NCBI RefSeq assembly: GCF_008710705.1
Contig: NZ_VYRZ01000002.1
Span: 310,001 to 374,000, forward strand
Source of the DNA: Microbacterium radiodurans
Lineage (GTDB): Bacteria; Actinomycetota; Actinomycetes; Actinomycetales; Microbacteriaceae
Direction of reading: 5' to 3'
DNA length: 64,000 nucleotides
Position numbers and translations under genes: made by a program. Shown here one piece after another: positions 1 to 9,680 of this stretch (position 1 is the first letter of the stretch; each line of letters begins with the position of its first letter). The notes below the pieces were generated by a model. It was not told the DNA's origin. It did not search any database and saw nothing but the letters and a program-made list of their open reading frames with translations.

Positions 1-3000
1 CCGTCGTGATCAACGAGATCTACGGCGGCGGCGGCAACTCGGGCGCCGCGTACAACCGCGATTTCGTCGAGCTTCGCAACGTCTCCGACGCGGTCGTGGA
101 CCTCAGCGGCTGGAGCGTGCAGTACGCCTCCGCCACCGGCGGGGCCGGATCGTCGCTGTGGCAGAAGACGACGCTCGAGAACGCATCGATCGAGCCGGGC
201 GGGTATCTGCTGGTCGGACAGGCCTTCGGCGGGAACCGCGACCTTCCCGCCCTCGACGTCGACGTTGACGGCTCCATCAACATGAGCGGCACCACGGGCA
301 AGGTCGCGCTGGTCGACGACGCCAAGCTCCCCGCGGGCACGTCCATCCTGAGCGGGTCCTCCGGACTGACCACGACGGACGCCGTCGTCGACTTCGTCGG
401 CTGGGGCGGAGCAAGCGACTTCGCCGGTTCGGCCGCCGCCCCCGCGACGACCAACGCCACGAGCGTTTCGCGGGATGCCGCGTCGACGAACACCGCCGAC
501 AACGCCGCCGACTTCACGACCGGCGCGCCCACCCCGCAGGGATCCGGCGCGCCGGAGCAGCCCGGCGAACCCGAACAGCCCGGCGAGCCCGAACAGCCCG
601 GCGAGCCGGAGCAGCCCGGCGCTGCGGTCGAGGCGAGTATCGCCGAGATCCAGGGCGCCGGCGGCATCTCCCGTCTCGACGGTCAGCGGGTGACCACCGT
701 CGGAATCGTGACGGCCCATTACCCGACCGGCGGCTACGACGGGTACGTCATCCAGACGCCCGGGACGGGCGGTGCGATCGATCTCGCGACCCACGCGGCG
801 TCCGACGCGATCTTCGTCTACTCACCGGACGGCGTCGGCGAGGTCGCGCCCGGCCAGACGGTGCGCGTCACCGGCACGGTCGGCGACTACTTCGGTCTGA
901 CTCAGCTGACGGTGTCGGCAGGCGAGGCGACCGCGGTCGAGGACGGTGCTCCGGTCGCTCCCGCGCAGGTCGCGTGGCCCACCGACTCGGCGCAGCGCGA
1001 GTCGCTCCAGTCGATGCTCCTGGCGCCGCAGGGCGAGTTCGTGGTCGCGGACAACTACAGCCTCAACACGTACGGCGAACTCGTGCTCGCCTCCGGCTCG
1101 GAGCCGCTGCGGCAGCCGACCGACGTGGCCCGGCCGGGCTCGGCCGAGGCAGCGGCCGTCGTCGCCGACAACGCCGCTCGGCGCGTCGTCCTCGATGACG
1201 GATCGAAGATCGATCTCCGCACCGACGCACTCACTCCCCCGTACATCTCGACGACGGAGCCGGTTCGCGTGGGCGCGGCGGTGACGTTCGACGAGCCTGT
1301 GGTTCTGGACTACCGCAACAACACCTGGAAGCTGAACCCGGTGCGGCACATCGTCGGCGACGGCGCTCGCACCGACGGCATCACGGTGGCCGACACCCGC
1401 ACGGACGCCCCCGCGGCGGTCGGCGGCGATGTCACCGTCGCCTCGTTCAACGTGCTCAACTACTTCACGACGCTCGGCGACGAGAACGCGAGCTGCCAGC
1501 CCTTCACCGACCGCCAGGGGCAGGGGACCAACGTCCGCACCGGCTGCCCGCAGCGCGGCGCCTGGGACGCGGCGTCGTTCGAGCGTCAGCAGTCCAAGAT
1601 CGTGTCCGCCATCACCGCGCTTGACGCGTCGGTCGTCGGCCTCATGGAGATCGAGGACTCGGCCAGCCTCGGCGAGGACGAGGATGAAGCCGTCTCGACG
1701 CTCGTCGAGGCTCTGAACACCGCCGCGGGAACCGATCGGTGGGCATTCGTCCCGTCGTCTGACGAGCTCCCCGCCGCCTCGGGGCGCGACGTCATCACGA
1801 ACGCGATCATCTACCAGCCGGCAGAGGTCGAGCGCGTGGGCGACTCGCGGGCGCTCGGTGATCAGTCCGCCGACGGCGAGGCGTTCCAGAACGCTCGCGC
1901 GCCGATCGGTCAGGTCTTCGAGCCGGCTGACGGCGGCGAGGAGTTCCTGTTCGTCGTCAACCACTTCAAGTCCAAGGGTTCTGCCGGTCCGTGGCCCGGC
2001 GATGCCGATGCGCGCGACGGTCAGGGATTCTCCAACGAATCGCGCGTGCGTCAGGCGGAAGCGCTCGATGCCTGGGTCGCCGAGGTGCAGGGCGACGTCG
2101 ACGCGGTGCTCCTGGCCGGAGATTTCAACTCGTATTCGCAGGAGGATCCGCTCGAGGTCTTCTACGAGTCGGGGTACGTCAACGCGAGCGTCGAGTTCGA
2201 TCTCGCGCAGCCGACCTACCTCTTCGAGGGGCTCTCGGGATCGCTCGATCACATCCTCATGAACGAAGCCGCGTACGAGCGTGCGACGGATGCCGACATC
2301 TGGAACATCAACGCCGGGGAATCGGTCTTCCTCGAGTACAGCCGGCACAACTATTTCCCGGTGGACTTCCACGCCGACGGCCCGTACCGGTCCTCGGACC
2401 ACGATCCGGTGAAGGTCGGTCTGTCGGCGGATGCCGCGGCTCCGGTGGACCCGGTCGAGCTCACCCTGCTCGGCTTCAACGACTTCCACGGCCGCATCAC
2501 GGGGATCACACCCCCGAAGCCGGCGGCGGGAACGACGCCGGCGCAGCCGGAGAACGCCGGCACGGTCGGCTTCGCGGGGACCATCGAGGAGCTGCGCGCC
2601 GACGCACCCGACGCGGTGCTGCTCTCGGCCGGCGACAACATCGGCGCCTCACTCCCGGCATCCTCGCTCGCGCAGGACCAGCCCACGATCGACGTGCTGA
2701 ACGCTCTCGGCCTCGAGGCCAGCGCGGTCGGGAACCACGAGTTCGACCGCGGGTTCCCCGACCTGCGCGACCGTGTGATCCCGAGCGCCGACTTCTCGCA
2801 CCTCGGCGCGAATGTCTACGCCGCGGGTACCGAGACGCCGCAGCTCGACGAGTACCAGCTGGTCGAGTCGCAGGGCCTGACGGTCGGCGTCATCGGAGTC
2901 GTGACCCAGGAGACCGCCTCTCTCGTCAGCGGCGCCGGCATCGCCGGGCTCGAGTTCGGCGACCCGGTGGCCGCGGTCAACCGCGTCGCAGCCGACCTCA

Positions 3001-4832
3001 CCGACGGCGAGGGCGACCAGGCCGACGTGATCGTGGCGGTGTACCACGAGGGGGCGCCCGACGACGCCTCGTCGGCGAGCCTCGACGAGGCCGTCGCCGA
3101 CAGCGCGGTCTTCCGCCGGATCGTCGAGCAGACCTCACCCGAGGTCGCGGCGATCTTCACCGGCCACACGCACAAGCTCTACGCCTGGTCGGCGACGATC
3201 CCCGGCACCGAGCGCACCCGCCCGATCGTCCAGACCGGCTCGTACGGCGCCAACATCGGCAAGGTCGTCCTGACGGTCGACCCGCGTACCGGCGACGTGC
3301 TCGCGCACACCCAGGAGAACGTGAGTCGGACCGCGACGCTCGCGGCCGATCTCATCGCGGCCTATCCCCGAGTGGCCGAGGTGAACGCGATCGTCCAGCA
3401 GGCGCTCGCCGACTTCGCCGAGATCGGCAACACGCCGGTCGCGACGATCGACAGCGACATCACGACCGCTCACGCCGGTGGAACGTACGCCAACGGGGTC
3501 TACACCGGCGGTGCCCGCGACAACCGGGCGGCCGAGTCGTCGCTCGGCAACCTCGTGGCCGAGTCGATCCGATCGAACCTCGCCAACCTGCCGAACGGTG
3601 CTCAGATCGGCATCACGAACTCGGGCGGTCTGCGGGCCGAGCTCTACGACACGCAGGCCGAGTTCGGCGAGAACGCCGTGCCCGGTGTCGGCGACGGCCA
3701 GATCACGTGGGGCCAGGCGTACGCCGTGCTGCCGTTCAACAACACGATGGCCCTCGTGACCCTCACGGGTGCCGACTTCGTGAAGGTGCTCGAGCAGCAG
3801 TGGCAGCGCGCCGCGGACGGCTCGGTCCCCTCCCGGCCGTACCTGCAGCTGGGGCTCTCCGACAACGTGACCTACACGTACGACGAGACGCGGCCCGAGG
3901 GCGACCGGATCACCTCCGTGACCGTCGACGGGCAGCCGCTCGATGAGGCGGCCGAGTACCGCATCGGAACGCTCTCCTTCCTCGCGACGGGTTCGGGAGA
4001 CAACTTCCGGGCGTTCGCCGCCGGCACCGACTACGTCGACACCGGTTTCCTCGACCACGAGGCCTGGATCGAGTACCTCGGTGCGCAGGAGACGGTCGCG
4101 CCGTCGTTCGCCAAGCACGCGGTCCAGGTCCAGGGCGTGCCCGAGACGGCCGCTCCCGGCTCGGAGCTGACGCTCACCGTGTCGAATCTGAACATGACGA
4201 GTCTGGGTGCGCCGGAGACCGCGGCGCTGGACGTCTCGTGGAACGGCGCGGTCCTCGCAACGGCGCCCGTCGCGAGCGGCAGCGCGGTCGTCACGGTCAC
4301 GTTGCCGGACGACCTGCCGGGCGGTGCGACCGAGCTCGTGCTCACGACGGACGTGCCCGGAACCACGGTCACGGTTCCCGTGCAGGTGGCCGCTGCCGGC
4401 GAGCCCGGCACCGCACCGGGTGCGGAGCCCGGTGCGGACGCGTGGGCGCAGGTCGAGCTGTCGACCACCCGCGTCGAGCGCGGCGGATCGATCGACGTGC
4501 GCGTGTCGGGTCTCGCTCCCGGCCAGCAGATCGGCGCGACCCTCTTCAGCGATCCGATCGTCGTGTCGGGCATCCCGGCCGCGAACGCCGCTGGCGTGAC
4601 GTCGTTCCGGGTCGCGATCCCGGCGAACCTGTCGCTCGGCGCGCACACCCTGCAGATCACGGCGGCGGGCGAAGAGCCGCTCGAGTACGCCATCACCGTC
4701 GTGCCCGCCGGGCAGCTGGCGGCGACCGGCGCGGAGACTCCGCTCGGCGTGATGCTCGCCCTCGCGATGCTGCTCGTGGCCGGCGGAGTGCTGACTGTGA
4801 CGCGTCGGCGGACGGTGCGCGCGCACGACTGA
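1..4832 (+). CDS. cell-wall-anchored ExeM/NucH-type nuclease fused to 5'-nucleotidase (5' partial)
   Basis: The reading frame is open from base 3 and starts inside a lamin-tail domain (VINEIYGGGG, DFVELRN), so the signal peptide and true start lie before the window. Residues below count from the GTG at 6. Order: lamin tail about 1-150; PEQPGE linker 183-205; OB-like domain about 212-330; endonuclease/exonuclease/phosphatase domain about 474-800 (SFNVLNYF, LMEIED, LAGDFNS, SSDHDPV); calcineurin-like 5'-nucleotidase about 820-1370 (FNDFHGR, SAGDNIGA, GNHEFDRG, FTGHTHK); Ig-like repeats; LAATG at 1571, one membrane helix and an RRR tail. LAXTG signals are read by class E sortases in high-GC Gram-positives, so the protein is probably wall-linked and degrades extracellular nucleic acid to nucleosides plus phosphate. 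Domain assignments are firm; substrate is inferred. Confidence 0.9.
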   Translation, partial: VVINEIYGGGGNSGAAYNRDFVELRNVSDAVVDLSGWSVQYASATGGAGSSLWQKTTLENASIEPGGYLLVGQAFGGNRDLPALDVDVDGSINMSGTTGKVALVDDAKLPAGTSILSGSSGLTTTDAVVDFVGWGGASDFAGSAAAPATTNATSVSRDAASTNTADNAADFTTGAPTPQGSGAPEQPGEPEQPGEPEQPGEPEQPGAAVEASIAEIQGAGGISRLDGQRVTTVGIVTAHYPTGGYDGYVIQTPGTGGAIDLATHAASDAIFVYSPDGVGEVAPGQTVRVTGTVGDYFGLTQLTVSAGEATAVEDGAPVAPAQVAWPTDSAQRESLQSMLLAPQGEFVVADNYSLNTYGELVLASGSEPLRQPTDVARPGSAEAAAVVADNAARRVVLDDGSKIDLRTDALTPPYISTTEPVRVGAAVTFDEPVVLDYRNNTWKLNPVRHIVGDGARTDGITVADTRTDAPAAVGGDVTVASFNVLNYFTTLGDENASCQPFTDRQGQGTNVRTGCPQRGAWDAASFERQQSKIVSAITALDASVVGLMEIEDSASLGEDEDEAVSTLVEALNTAAGTDRWAFVPSSDELPAASGRDVITNAIIYQPAEVERVGDSRALGDQSADGEAFQNARAPIGQVFEPADGGEEFLFVVNHFKSKGSAGPWPGDADARDGQGFSNESRVRQAEALDAWVAEVQGDVDAVLLAGDFNSYSQEDPLEVFYESGYVNASVEFDLAQPTYLFEGLSGSLDHILMNEAAYERATDADIWNINAGESVFLEYSRHNYFPVDFHADGPYRSSDHDPVKVGLSADAAAPVDPVELTLLGFNDFHGRITGITPPKPAAGTTPAQPENAGTVGFAGTIEELRADAPDAVLLSAGDNIGASLPASSLAQDQPTIDVLNALGLEASAVGNHEFDRGFPDLRDRVIPSADFSHLGANVYAAGTETPQLDEYQLVESQGLTVGVIGVVTQETASLVSGAGIAGLEFGDPVAAVNRVAADLTDGEGDQADVIVAVYHEGAPDDASSASLDEAVADSAVFRRIVEQTSPEVAAIFTGHTHKLYAWSATIPGTERTRPIVQTGSYGANIGKVVLTVDPRTGDVLAHTQENVSRTATLAADLIAAYPRVAEVNAIVQQALADFAEIGNTPVATIDSDITTAHAGGTYANGVYTGGARDNRAAESSLGNLVAESIRSNLANLPNGAQIGITNSGGLRAELYDTQAEFGENAVPGVGDGQITWGQAYAVLPFNNTMALVTLTGADFVKVLEQQWQRAADGSVPSRPYLQLGLSDNVTYTYDETRPEGDRITSVTVDGQPLDEAAEYRIGTLSFLATGSGDNFRAFAAGTDYVDTGFLDHEAWIEYLGAQETVAPSFAKHAVQVQGVPETAAPGSELTLTVSNLNMTSLGAPETAALDVSWNGAVLATAPVASGSAVVTVTLPDDLPGGATELVLTTDVPGTTVTVPVQVAAAGEPGTAPGAEPGADAWAQVELSTTRVERGGSIDVRVSGLAPGQQIGATLFSDPIVVSGIPAANAAGVTSFRVAIPANLSLGAHTLQITAAGEEPLEYAITVVPAGQLAATGAETPLGVMLALAMLLVAGGVLTVTRRRTVRAHD
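552..620 (+). repeat. 18-bp tandem repeat coding PEQPGE linker
   Basis: Three full hexapeptide units (PEQPGE) and a partial fourth (PEQPG) form an acidic, proline-rich spacer between the lamin-tail and OB-like domains. Units are nearly identical at DNA level, which points to expansion by slippage. Confidence 0.85.
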
Positions 4833-4855
4833 CGAGCGCAGCGCGAAGCTCGCGG

Positions 4856-4895
4856 ATGCGGCGGCGTCCGGACCTCGGTCCGGGCGCCGCCGCAT
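4856..4895 (+). terminator. hairpin terminator after the wall nuclease
   Basis: A 17-bp stem (4856-4872 with 4879-4895, one G-T pair) closes a 6-base loop 23 bases after the stop codon. There is no T-run, as is common for hairpins in this GC range. Confidence 0.75.
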
Positions 4896-4931
4896 CGGCG
4901 TCGCCCCGGCCGACTTTCGTAGAGTGGGGGC

Positions 4932-5669
4932 ATGGCTGCGCAGGTGGTGCTCGTTCACGGCATCCGAACGTCGGCGACGATGTGGCGCGCGCAGGTCGCC
5001 CATCTGCGCGACCGGGGAGTCCCGGTGACCGCCGTCGATCTGCCCGGCCACGGCACCCGTATGGCGGAGCCCTTCACCCTCGACGGCGCGTTCGAGACGA
5101 TCGACGGCGCCGTGCGACAGGCGGCGGAGCGCGGCCCGGTGCTGCTCATCGGGCATTCGATGGGTGGGCTGCTGAGCACGGCGTACGTGGGGCGCGAGGA
5201 TCGGCCACCGGTGTCGGCGTTCATCGCCGCGTCATGCACCGCGATCCCGCGAGGTGTCGGTCTCGCGATCTACCGTGCGCTCGCCCTGGGCTTCGACCGT
5301 CTACCCGGCCGCGGACAGCGCATCACCGACTGGGTGCTCGACCGCACCCTTCCCGTCGAGACGCGACCCGACTTCGGCGCGGGCGGCTACGCCTACGACG
5401 CGCAGGACGTGGCCCTCGCGAGTCTGTCGGTGCTCGATCTTCTCGCAGCGCTCCGCCGCATCGACGTCCCGATGTGGTTCGTCAACGGGCAGTACGACCA
5501 GCTCCGCCTCAACGAGCGCCTCTTCGCCAGGCTCGCCCCCGCCGCCGAGCTGATCGTCATCCCGCGGACGAGTCACCTCGTGACCGCGATGCGCCCGCGG
5601 GTCTTCAACGCGGTGGTCGACCTCGCGCTCGCCACGCTCGCCGATACCGGCTCGCGCAGCGCGACCTGA
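4932..5669 (+). CDS. alpha/beta hydrolase
   Basis: 245 aa, single alpha/beta-hydrolase fold. VLVHGIRTSATMW near residue 5 supplies the oxyanion HG loop; GHSMGG around residues 75-80 is the nucleophile elbow with the catalytic Ser; the late SHL near residue 217 fits the catalytic His. The substrate cannot be told. A TAGAGT hexamer at 4920-4925 lies exactly six bases before the ATG and no Shine-Dalgarno is visible, so the mRNA is probably leaderless. It follows the nuclease terminator and is transcribed alone. Confidence 0.85.
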   Translation: MAAQVVLVHGIRTSATMWRAQVAHLRDRGVPVTAVDLPGHGTRMAEPFTLDGAFETIDGAVRQAAERGPVLLIGHSMGGLLSTAYVGREDRPPVSAFIAASCTAIPRGVGLAIYRALALGFDRLPGRGQRITDWVLDRTLPVETRPDFGAGGYAYDAQDVALASLSVLDLLAALRRIDVPMWFVNGQYDQLRLNERLFARLAPAAELIVIPRTSHLVTAMRPRVFNAVVDLALATLADTGSRSAT

Positions 5670-5675
5670 TAGACT
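5670..5675 (+). promoter_or_regulatory. candidate -10 element for rpsT
   Basis: TAGACT overlaps the stop region of the hydrolase gene and would give a leader of about 100 nt before rpsT. No good -35 is visible, so this is tentative. Confidence 0.4.
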
Positions 5676-5690
5676 CTGTAGTCGGCTTGC

Positions 5691-5713
5691 CGTGTGAGTT
5701 CCTCCCTCACACG
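5691..5713 (+). promoter_or_regulatory. hairpin in the rpsT leader
   Basis: A perfect 8-bp stem (5691-5698 with 5706-5713) presents a 7-base pyrimidine loop TTCCTCC, complementary to a Shine-Dalgarno core. It sits in the presumed 5' untranslated region of rpsT. S20 synthesis is self-regulated in E. coli; whether this hairpin has such a role is inference. Confidence 0.5.
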
Positions 5714-5783
5714 ACCGCCGCGCGGCATCCCTCTACTGTCGCACGGCACACTCAACCGAAACTCCGAACGAAAGACGTCGAAC

Positions 5784-6044
5784 GTGGCGAACATCAAGTC
5801 GCAGATCAAGCGCAACAAGACCAACGAGAAGGCGCGCGAGCGCAACAAGGCCGTCAAGAGCGCGCTCAAGACCGAGGTGCGTCGCACCCGCGAGGCCATC
5901 GCCGCGGGCGACAAGGCCGCCGCCGAGAAGGCACTGGCCACGGCCACCAAGAAGCTCGACAAGGCTGTGAGCAAGGGCGTCATCCACGAGAACCAGGCTG
6001 CGAACCGCAAGTCCTCGATCGCCAAGCAGGTCGCCGCTCTCTGA
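5784..6044 (+). CDS. rpsT: 30S ribosomal protein S20
   Basis: 86 aa, the usual length for S20, which binds 16S rRNA in the body of the small subunit. It begins [18 protein letters not shown], the family's signature N-terminus, so the GTG at 5784 is chosen over an in-frame start further upstream at 5694. The protein is very basic and alpha-helical, with alternating Lys/Ala-rich stretches. It is a single-gene unit ending in a strong hairpin shared with convergent holA. Confidence 0.98.
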   Translation: MANIKSQIKRNKTNEKARERNKAVKSALKTEVRRTREAIAAGDKAAAEKALATATKKLDKAVSKGVIHENQAANRKSSIAKQVAAL

Positions 6045-6060
6045 GCCGCAGCGCCCGCCG

Positions 6061-6094
6061 AGAAGGCCCGTCCCGATCCCGGGGCGGGCCTTCT
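6061..6094 (+). terminator. bidirectional terminator between rpsT and holA
   Basis: A 14-bp GC-rich stem (6061-6074 with 6081-6094, one G-T pair) is followed by TCGTTCG. It lies 16 bases after the rpsT stop and can serve both converging genes. Confidence 0.85.
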
Positions 6095-6116
6095 CGTTCG
6101 TCCCGGCACGCGTGTC

Positions 6117-6189
6117 CGCGAGACAGCACTCTCGCGCCGAGAGACCGGGGTTGCCCCACGGTCTCGGCGCGGAACTGATGTCTCGCGCG
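6117..6189. repeat. long imperfect inverted repeat in the rpsT/holA gap
   Basis: Two arms of about 35 bases (6117-6150 and 6154-6189) share CGCGAGACA, CGCGCCGAGA and GACCG blocks in inverted order around a 3-base centre. It is separate from the adjacent terminator. Its size and self-complementarity suggest a REP-like intergenic element, but only one copy is seen here. Confidence 0.6.
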
Positions 6190-6200
6190 ATGGGGGCGGG

Positions 6201-7253
6201 TCAGGCCCCGTAGGGAGCCCGCGTCGCGATCACCGTGACGAGGCGTTCGACCGCGAACACCGGGTCACGCGAGGCGCCCTTCACCTCCGCGTCGGCACGG
6301 GCCGTGGCCTGGATCGCCGTGGCGAGAGCCGACTCCGACCATCCGACGAGGTCGCGCTTGGCGCGGTCGACCTGCCAGTCCTTCATCCCCAGGCGGGCGG
6401 CCAGAGCCGTCGACGGCTCCCGCGAGCCCACGACGCGGGCCATCGTCCGGAGCTTCGATGCGATCGCCGCGACCAGGGGCACGGGGTCGGCGCCACTGGC
6501 GAGGGCGTGGCGAAGCGTCAGGAGGGCTTCGCCGTAGCGACCCGCGATCGCGGTGTCCGCCACCGCGAACGCCGTCGTCTCGACACGGCCGCCGTAGTAC
6601 CGCTCGACCACCTGATCACCGATGTCCCCCGGCACATCCGCGATGAGCTGCTGGCACGCGGCCGCGAGCTCGGTCAGATCATCGGCGAACGCCGAGACGA
6701 GCGTGCGGAGAGCCGACGGCGCAATGCGTTTGCCCGCCGTCTTGAACTCGCCGGCCGCGAAATCGAATCGGTCGGAATCGCGCTTGACGGCGGGGCAGGC
6801 GACCTCGACTCCGCCGCCCGTGCCGGCACGGATCGCGTCGAGGAGCTTCTTGCCTCGGACGCTCGAGCCGGTGTGCCGCAGGACGACCGTCGCACCGTCC
6901 TGGGGATTCTCGATGTAAGCCAGCGCCTCGGTCAGGAACGCGTCGGAGCACTTCTCGACGCCCGCGACGCGGATGAGGCGGGGCTCGCCGAACAGCGAGG
7001 GCGAGGACATCGCGAGCAGCGACCCGGAGGCGTAGTCGTCCGCGCGCAGATCGGAGACCTCGAGGCTCGGGTCTTCGGCCTTGAGATAGTCGCGCACACC
7101 GGCCGTGGCACGCTCGGCGCACACCTCTTCGGGACCCGAGACCAGCACGATGGGAGCGGGCTCGGGCGACCGCCACGACAGCTGCGGAATGGCGGACTTC
7201 GCAGGTGTGCGCGCGGCGCCGCGCGCGGGGGCACGACGCGGGCTCGGGGACAT
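6201..7253 (-). CDS. holA: DNA polymerase III subunit delta
   Basis: 350 aa. Delta opens the beta sliding clamp as part of the clamp loader. The N-terminus carries the nucleotide-fold start PAPIVLVSGPEEVCAERA; the middle has the family's lid region, and the C-terminal helical part includes SKLRTMARVVG and GMKDWQVDRAKRDL. A TAGGCT -10 at 7260-7265 is six bases before the ATG, inside the 3' end of comEC, so holA probably has its own leaderless promoter besides readthrough. comEA-comEC-holA is a common actinobacterial order. Confidence 0.93.
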   Translation of the reverse strand: MSPSPRRAPARGAARTPAKSAIPQLSWRSPEPAPIVLVSGPEEVCAERATAGVRDYLKAEDPSLEVSDLRADDYASGSLLAMSSPSLFGEPRLIRVAGVEKCSDAFLTEALAYIENPQDGATVVLRHTGSSVRGKKLLDAIRAGTGGGVEVACPAVKRDSDRFDFAAGEFKTAGKRIAPSALRTLVSAFADDLTELAAACQQLIADVPGDIGDQVVERYYGGRVETTAFAVADTAIAGRYGEALLTLRHALASGADPVPLVAAIASKLRTMARVVGSREPSTALAARLGMKDWQVDRAKRDLVGWSESALATAIQATARADAEVKGASRDPVFAVERLVTVIATRAPYGA

Positions 7254-7262
7254 GACTCCAGC

Positions 7263-9680
7263 CTAATCGTCGGGCCCGACACCGTCGGGGTGCTCGGTCC
7301 ACAGCCTGAGCGCCCCCGCCGGGCCGGGGCCCGACGCGAGCACGGCGACGCTCCCGGCGCGATCCGTGCGCGCGACGGCGGCGCCCGCGCCGATGAGGAC
7401 GTCGAGGATCTCCCGGCGCGGGTGACCGTAATCGTTCTCGCCCACCGAGACCAGGGCTATCCGCGGCGCGATGCGCCGGTAGAGCTCGGCGAACTGGTCG
7501 GCACTGCCGTGATGGGCGACCTTCACCACGTCCACCGTGCCGATCGCTCGCGCCCCGGCGGCCAGCATCCGCTGCGGTTCTTCGCTGAGATCGCCCAACA
7601 GGACGGTCGCCGGGATGCCCCCGCCCCGGATGTCGATGACGACGCTCGCATCGTTGCCGGACTCCGCGGGCGGCGTCGCCATGGCCGGGATGCCGTTCCG
7701 ACGCTCTCGCGGCCAGAGCACCCGCCAGCGGGCGTCACCGAGCGTCCCGCTCACGCCCGCCGCGACCGGGATCACGCGCGCCCCTCCCCCGCCGAGCATC
7801 GCCAGCGCACTCTGGTCGTCGCCGCGGCTCACCGGCCCGTGGAGCACCGCCCCGACGCGACCCACGACAGCGTCGACACCACCCCGATGGTCGAGGTCGA
7901 AATGCGTGAGCACGAGGATGTCGACGACGCCGACGCCGAAGCGGTCGAGGCATCGCCCGAGGGCATCGGGGTCGGGGCCGGTGTCGACCAGGGCGACCCG
8001 ACCCGCCGAGCGCAGCAGCACGGCGTCGCCCTGCCCGACGTCGCAGGCGACGATCGCCCAATCGGTCGGGGTGTTCGCGCGCGTGATCGGCCCCGCGAGG
8101 AGCGCGCTCCCGGTGACGACGCCGACGACGACCGCGACGACGGCTCGCGCCCACCGCCGCCGCGCGGTGTCGACCGGCAGGGTGAGCCATGCGAGCGCGG
8201 CGGCGCAGACGAGTGCCGCGAGGACGGCTCCGCCCCACCCGGGAACCCACGGAACGGAGCTGAACGGCAGATCGGCGGCGGTCCCGGCGATCGCCGCGAC
8301 CCAGGCGCAGGGGATCCACGCGAGGGCTGAGAGGCCGCTTGCGAGCACGGGGACAGGAGCGGCCAGGCACGCCGCGAGCCCCAGCACGGTGGCGACCGGG
8401 GCTGCGGGCGCGGCGAGCATGTTCGCGATCACCGCGTAGACCGGCATCCGCGGATCGATGGTGATGATCAGCGGCATGACCGCCAACTGGGCGGACAGCG
8501 AGGTGGCGACCGCCAGGGCGAGCGGGCGGGGCAGCACCCGTCCGAGCCGGTCGGCCATGGGTCCGGCGAACAGGAGAAGGGCCGCGGTCGCTGCTGCGGA
8601 GAGTCCGAACCCCACCGACCCCGCGAGCCACGGATCCAGGACGAGCGCCACGGTGACGGCGAGGCAGAGCACGGAGACCCCCGCGCCGGCGCGGCCGAGG
8701 AGCAGCGCGATCATGGCGATCCCGGCCATCGCGGCGGCGCGGACGACGCTCGGCTCCGGCGTCACCAGAACGACGAAGGCTCCGAGCGCCACCCCTCCCG
8801 TCGCGACACGGACGCCCCGTCGTGCGCCGCAGGCAGCCACGAGCCCGTACGCGATCACGACGATCAGCGCGCAGTTCGCGCCCGAGACCGCTGTCAGATG
8901 CGACAGGGACGCGGTCTTCATGTCCGCATCGAGGTCCTCCGACACGCCGCTCGTCTCCCCCACCGCCATCCCCGCGACGAGACCGCCGCCCGGCTGCGGC
9001 AGGCTGCGGGCTTCGGCGACGAGGGCGCTTCGCAGCTCGGCGGCGACGGCGAGCACGCCCGTCGGTGCGCCCGTGACCTCGAGCGAGGCGGTGGCGTCCA
9101 CGACGAGCACCGCGCGCTCTCCGGGGCCGGCTGCGAAGGCGGTACCGGAGATCGTCACGGACGATCCGAGGTCGAGGCCGTCCGGACGCTCGGCCGATCG
9201 CACGACAATCGGTACCGCCGCGTTGGCCACCGCCTGTCCCGCCTGCGCTCGCTCGGACACCGCGTCGAAGCGCCAGCCCGAAGGACTTCGCTCCACCTTC
9301 CCCGAGACGACCGCGTCGACGGTGAGGACGCGCCCACCCCCGATCGGCAGGTCCGAGACCCGAGCGCGTACCGGCTCGGCAGCCGCGACACCCGACGCGA
9401 CGGCGGCAACGGCCGCGAGCACGAGCACGATGACGACGGGGGCACCACGTGTGGCGTTCCGACCGGCCACGGCTCGTTCGCTTCGACCGACGAGCAGCAG
9501 TCCCGTCACCGTCGCAGCGGCGCTCCAGCCCGCCACCGCCATCCCCGGCGCGGCGCCCGGCGCCGCCGTCGAGACCAGCGCTGCGGCCCATGTCCCGAGG
9601 GCGACCGGAAGAAGGCGCAGGTCGCGGCGTCGCGCGCGCCGCCCCGACCGTGCGGCCGTCACAGCCCGCCGAGCCGTCAT
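7263..9680 (-). CDS. comEC: ComEC/Rec2 family DNA-uptake channel protein
   Basis: 805 aa with many hydrophobic segments. An N-terminal membrane pair and OB-like domain is followed by the competence membrane core (SHLTAVSGANCALIVVIAYG near residue 260) and a C-terminal metallo-beta-lactamase domain with LTHFDLDHRGGVD near residue 600 and VKVAHHGS near 725, the motif expected of a ComEC nuclease domain. ComEC carries single-stranded DNA across the membrane. It overlaps comEA by 4 bases (ATGA), implying translational coupling. Whether the host is naturally competent is not shown by these genes alone. Confidence 0.93.
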   Translation of the reverse strand: MTARRAVTAARSGRRARRRDLRLLPVALGTWAAALVSTAAPGAAPGMAVAGWSAAATVTGLLLVGRSERAVAGRNATRGAPVVIVLVLAAVAAVASGVAAAEPVRARVSDLPIGGGRVLTVDAVVSGKVERSPSGWRFDAVSERAQAGQAVANAAVPIVVRSAERPDGLDLGSSVTISGTAFAAGPGERAVLVVDATASLEVTGAPTGVLAVAAELRSALVAEARSLPQPGGGLVAGMAVGETSGVSEDLDADMKTASLSHLTAVSGANCALIVVIAYGLVAACGARRGVRVATGGVALGAFVVLVTPEPSVVRAAAMAGIAMIALLLGRAGAGVSVLCLAVTVALVLDPWLAGSVGFGLSAAATAALLLFAGPMADRLGRVLPRPLALAVATSLSAQLAVMPLIITIDPRMPVYAVIANMLAAPAAPVATVLGLAACLAAPVPVLASGLSALAWIPCAWVAAIAGTAADLPFSSVPWVPGWGGAVLAALVCAAALAWLTLPVDTARRRWARAVVAVVVGVVTGSALLAGPITRANTPTDWAIVACDVGQGDAVLLRSAGRVALVDTGPDPDALGRCLDRFGVGVVDILVLTHFDLDHRGGVDAVVGRVGAVLHGPVSRGDDQSALAMLGGGGARVIPVAAGVSGTLGDARWRVLWPRERRNGIPAMATPPAESGNDASVVIDIRGGGIPATVLLGDLSEEPQRMLAAGARAIGTVDVVKVAHHGSADQFAELYRRIAPRIALVSVGENDYGHPRREILDVLIGAGAAVARTDRAGSVAVLASGPGPAGALRLWTEHPDGVGPDD

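Noticed and set aside
822..2489. 555-aa reading frame opposite the wall nuclease
   Set aside because: Arg/Val/Asp-rich sequence without motifs, antisense to a well-conserved domain; expected in high-GC DNA.
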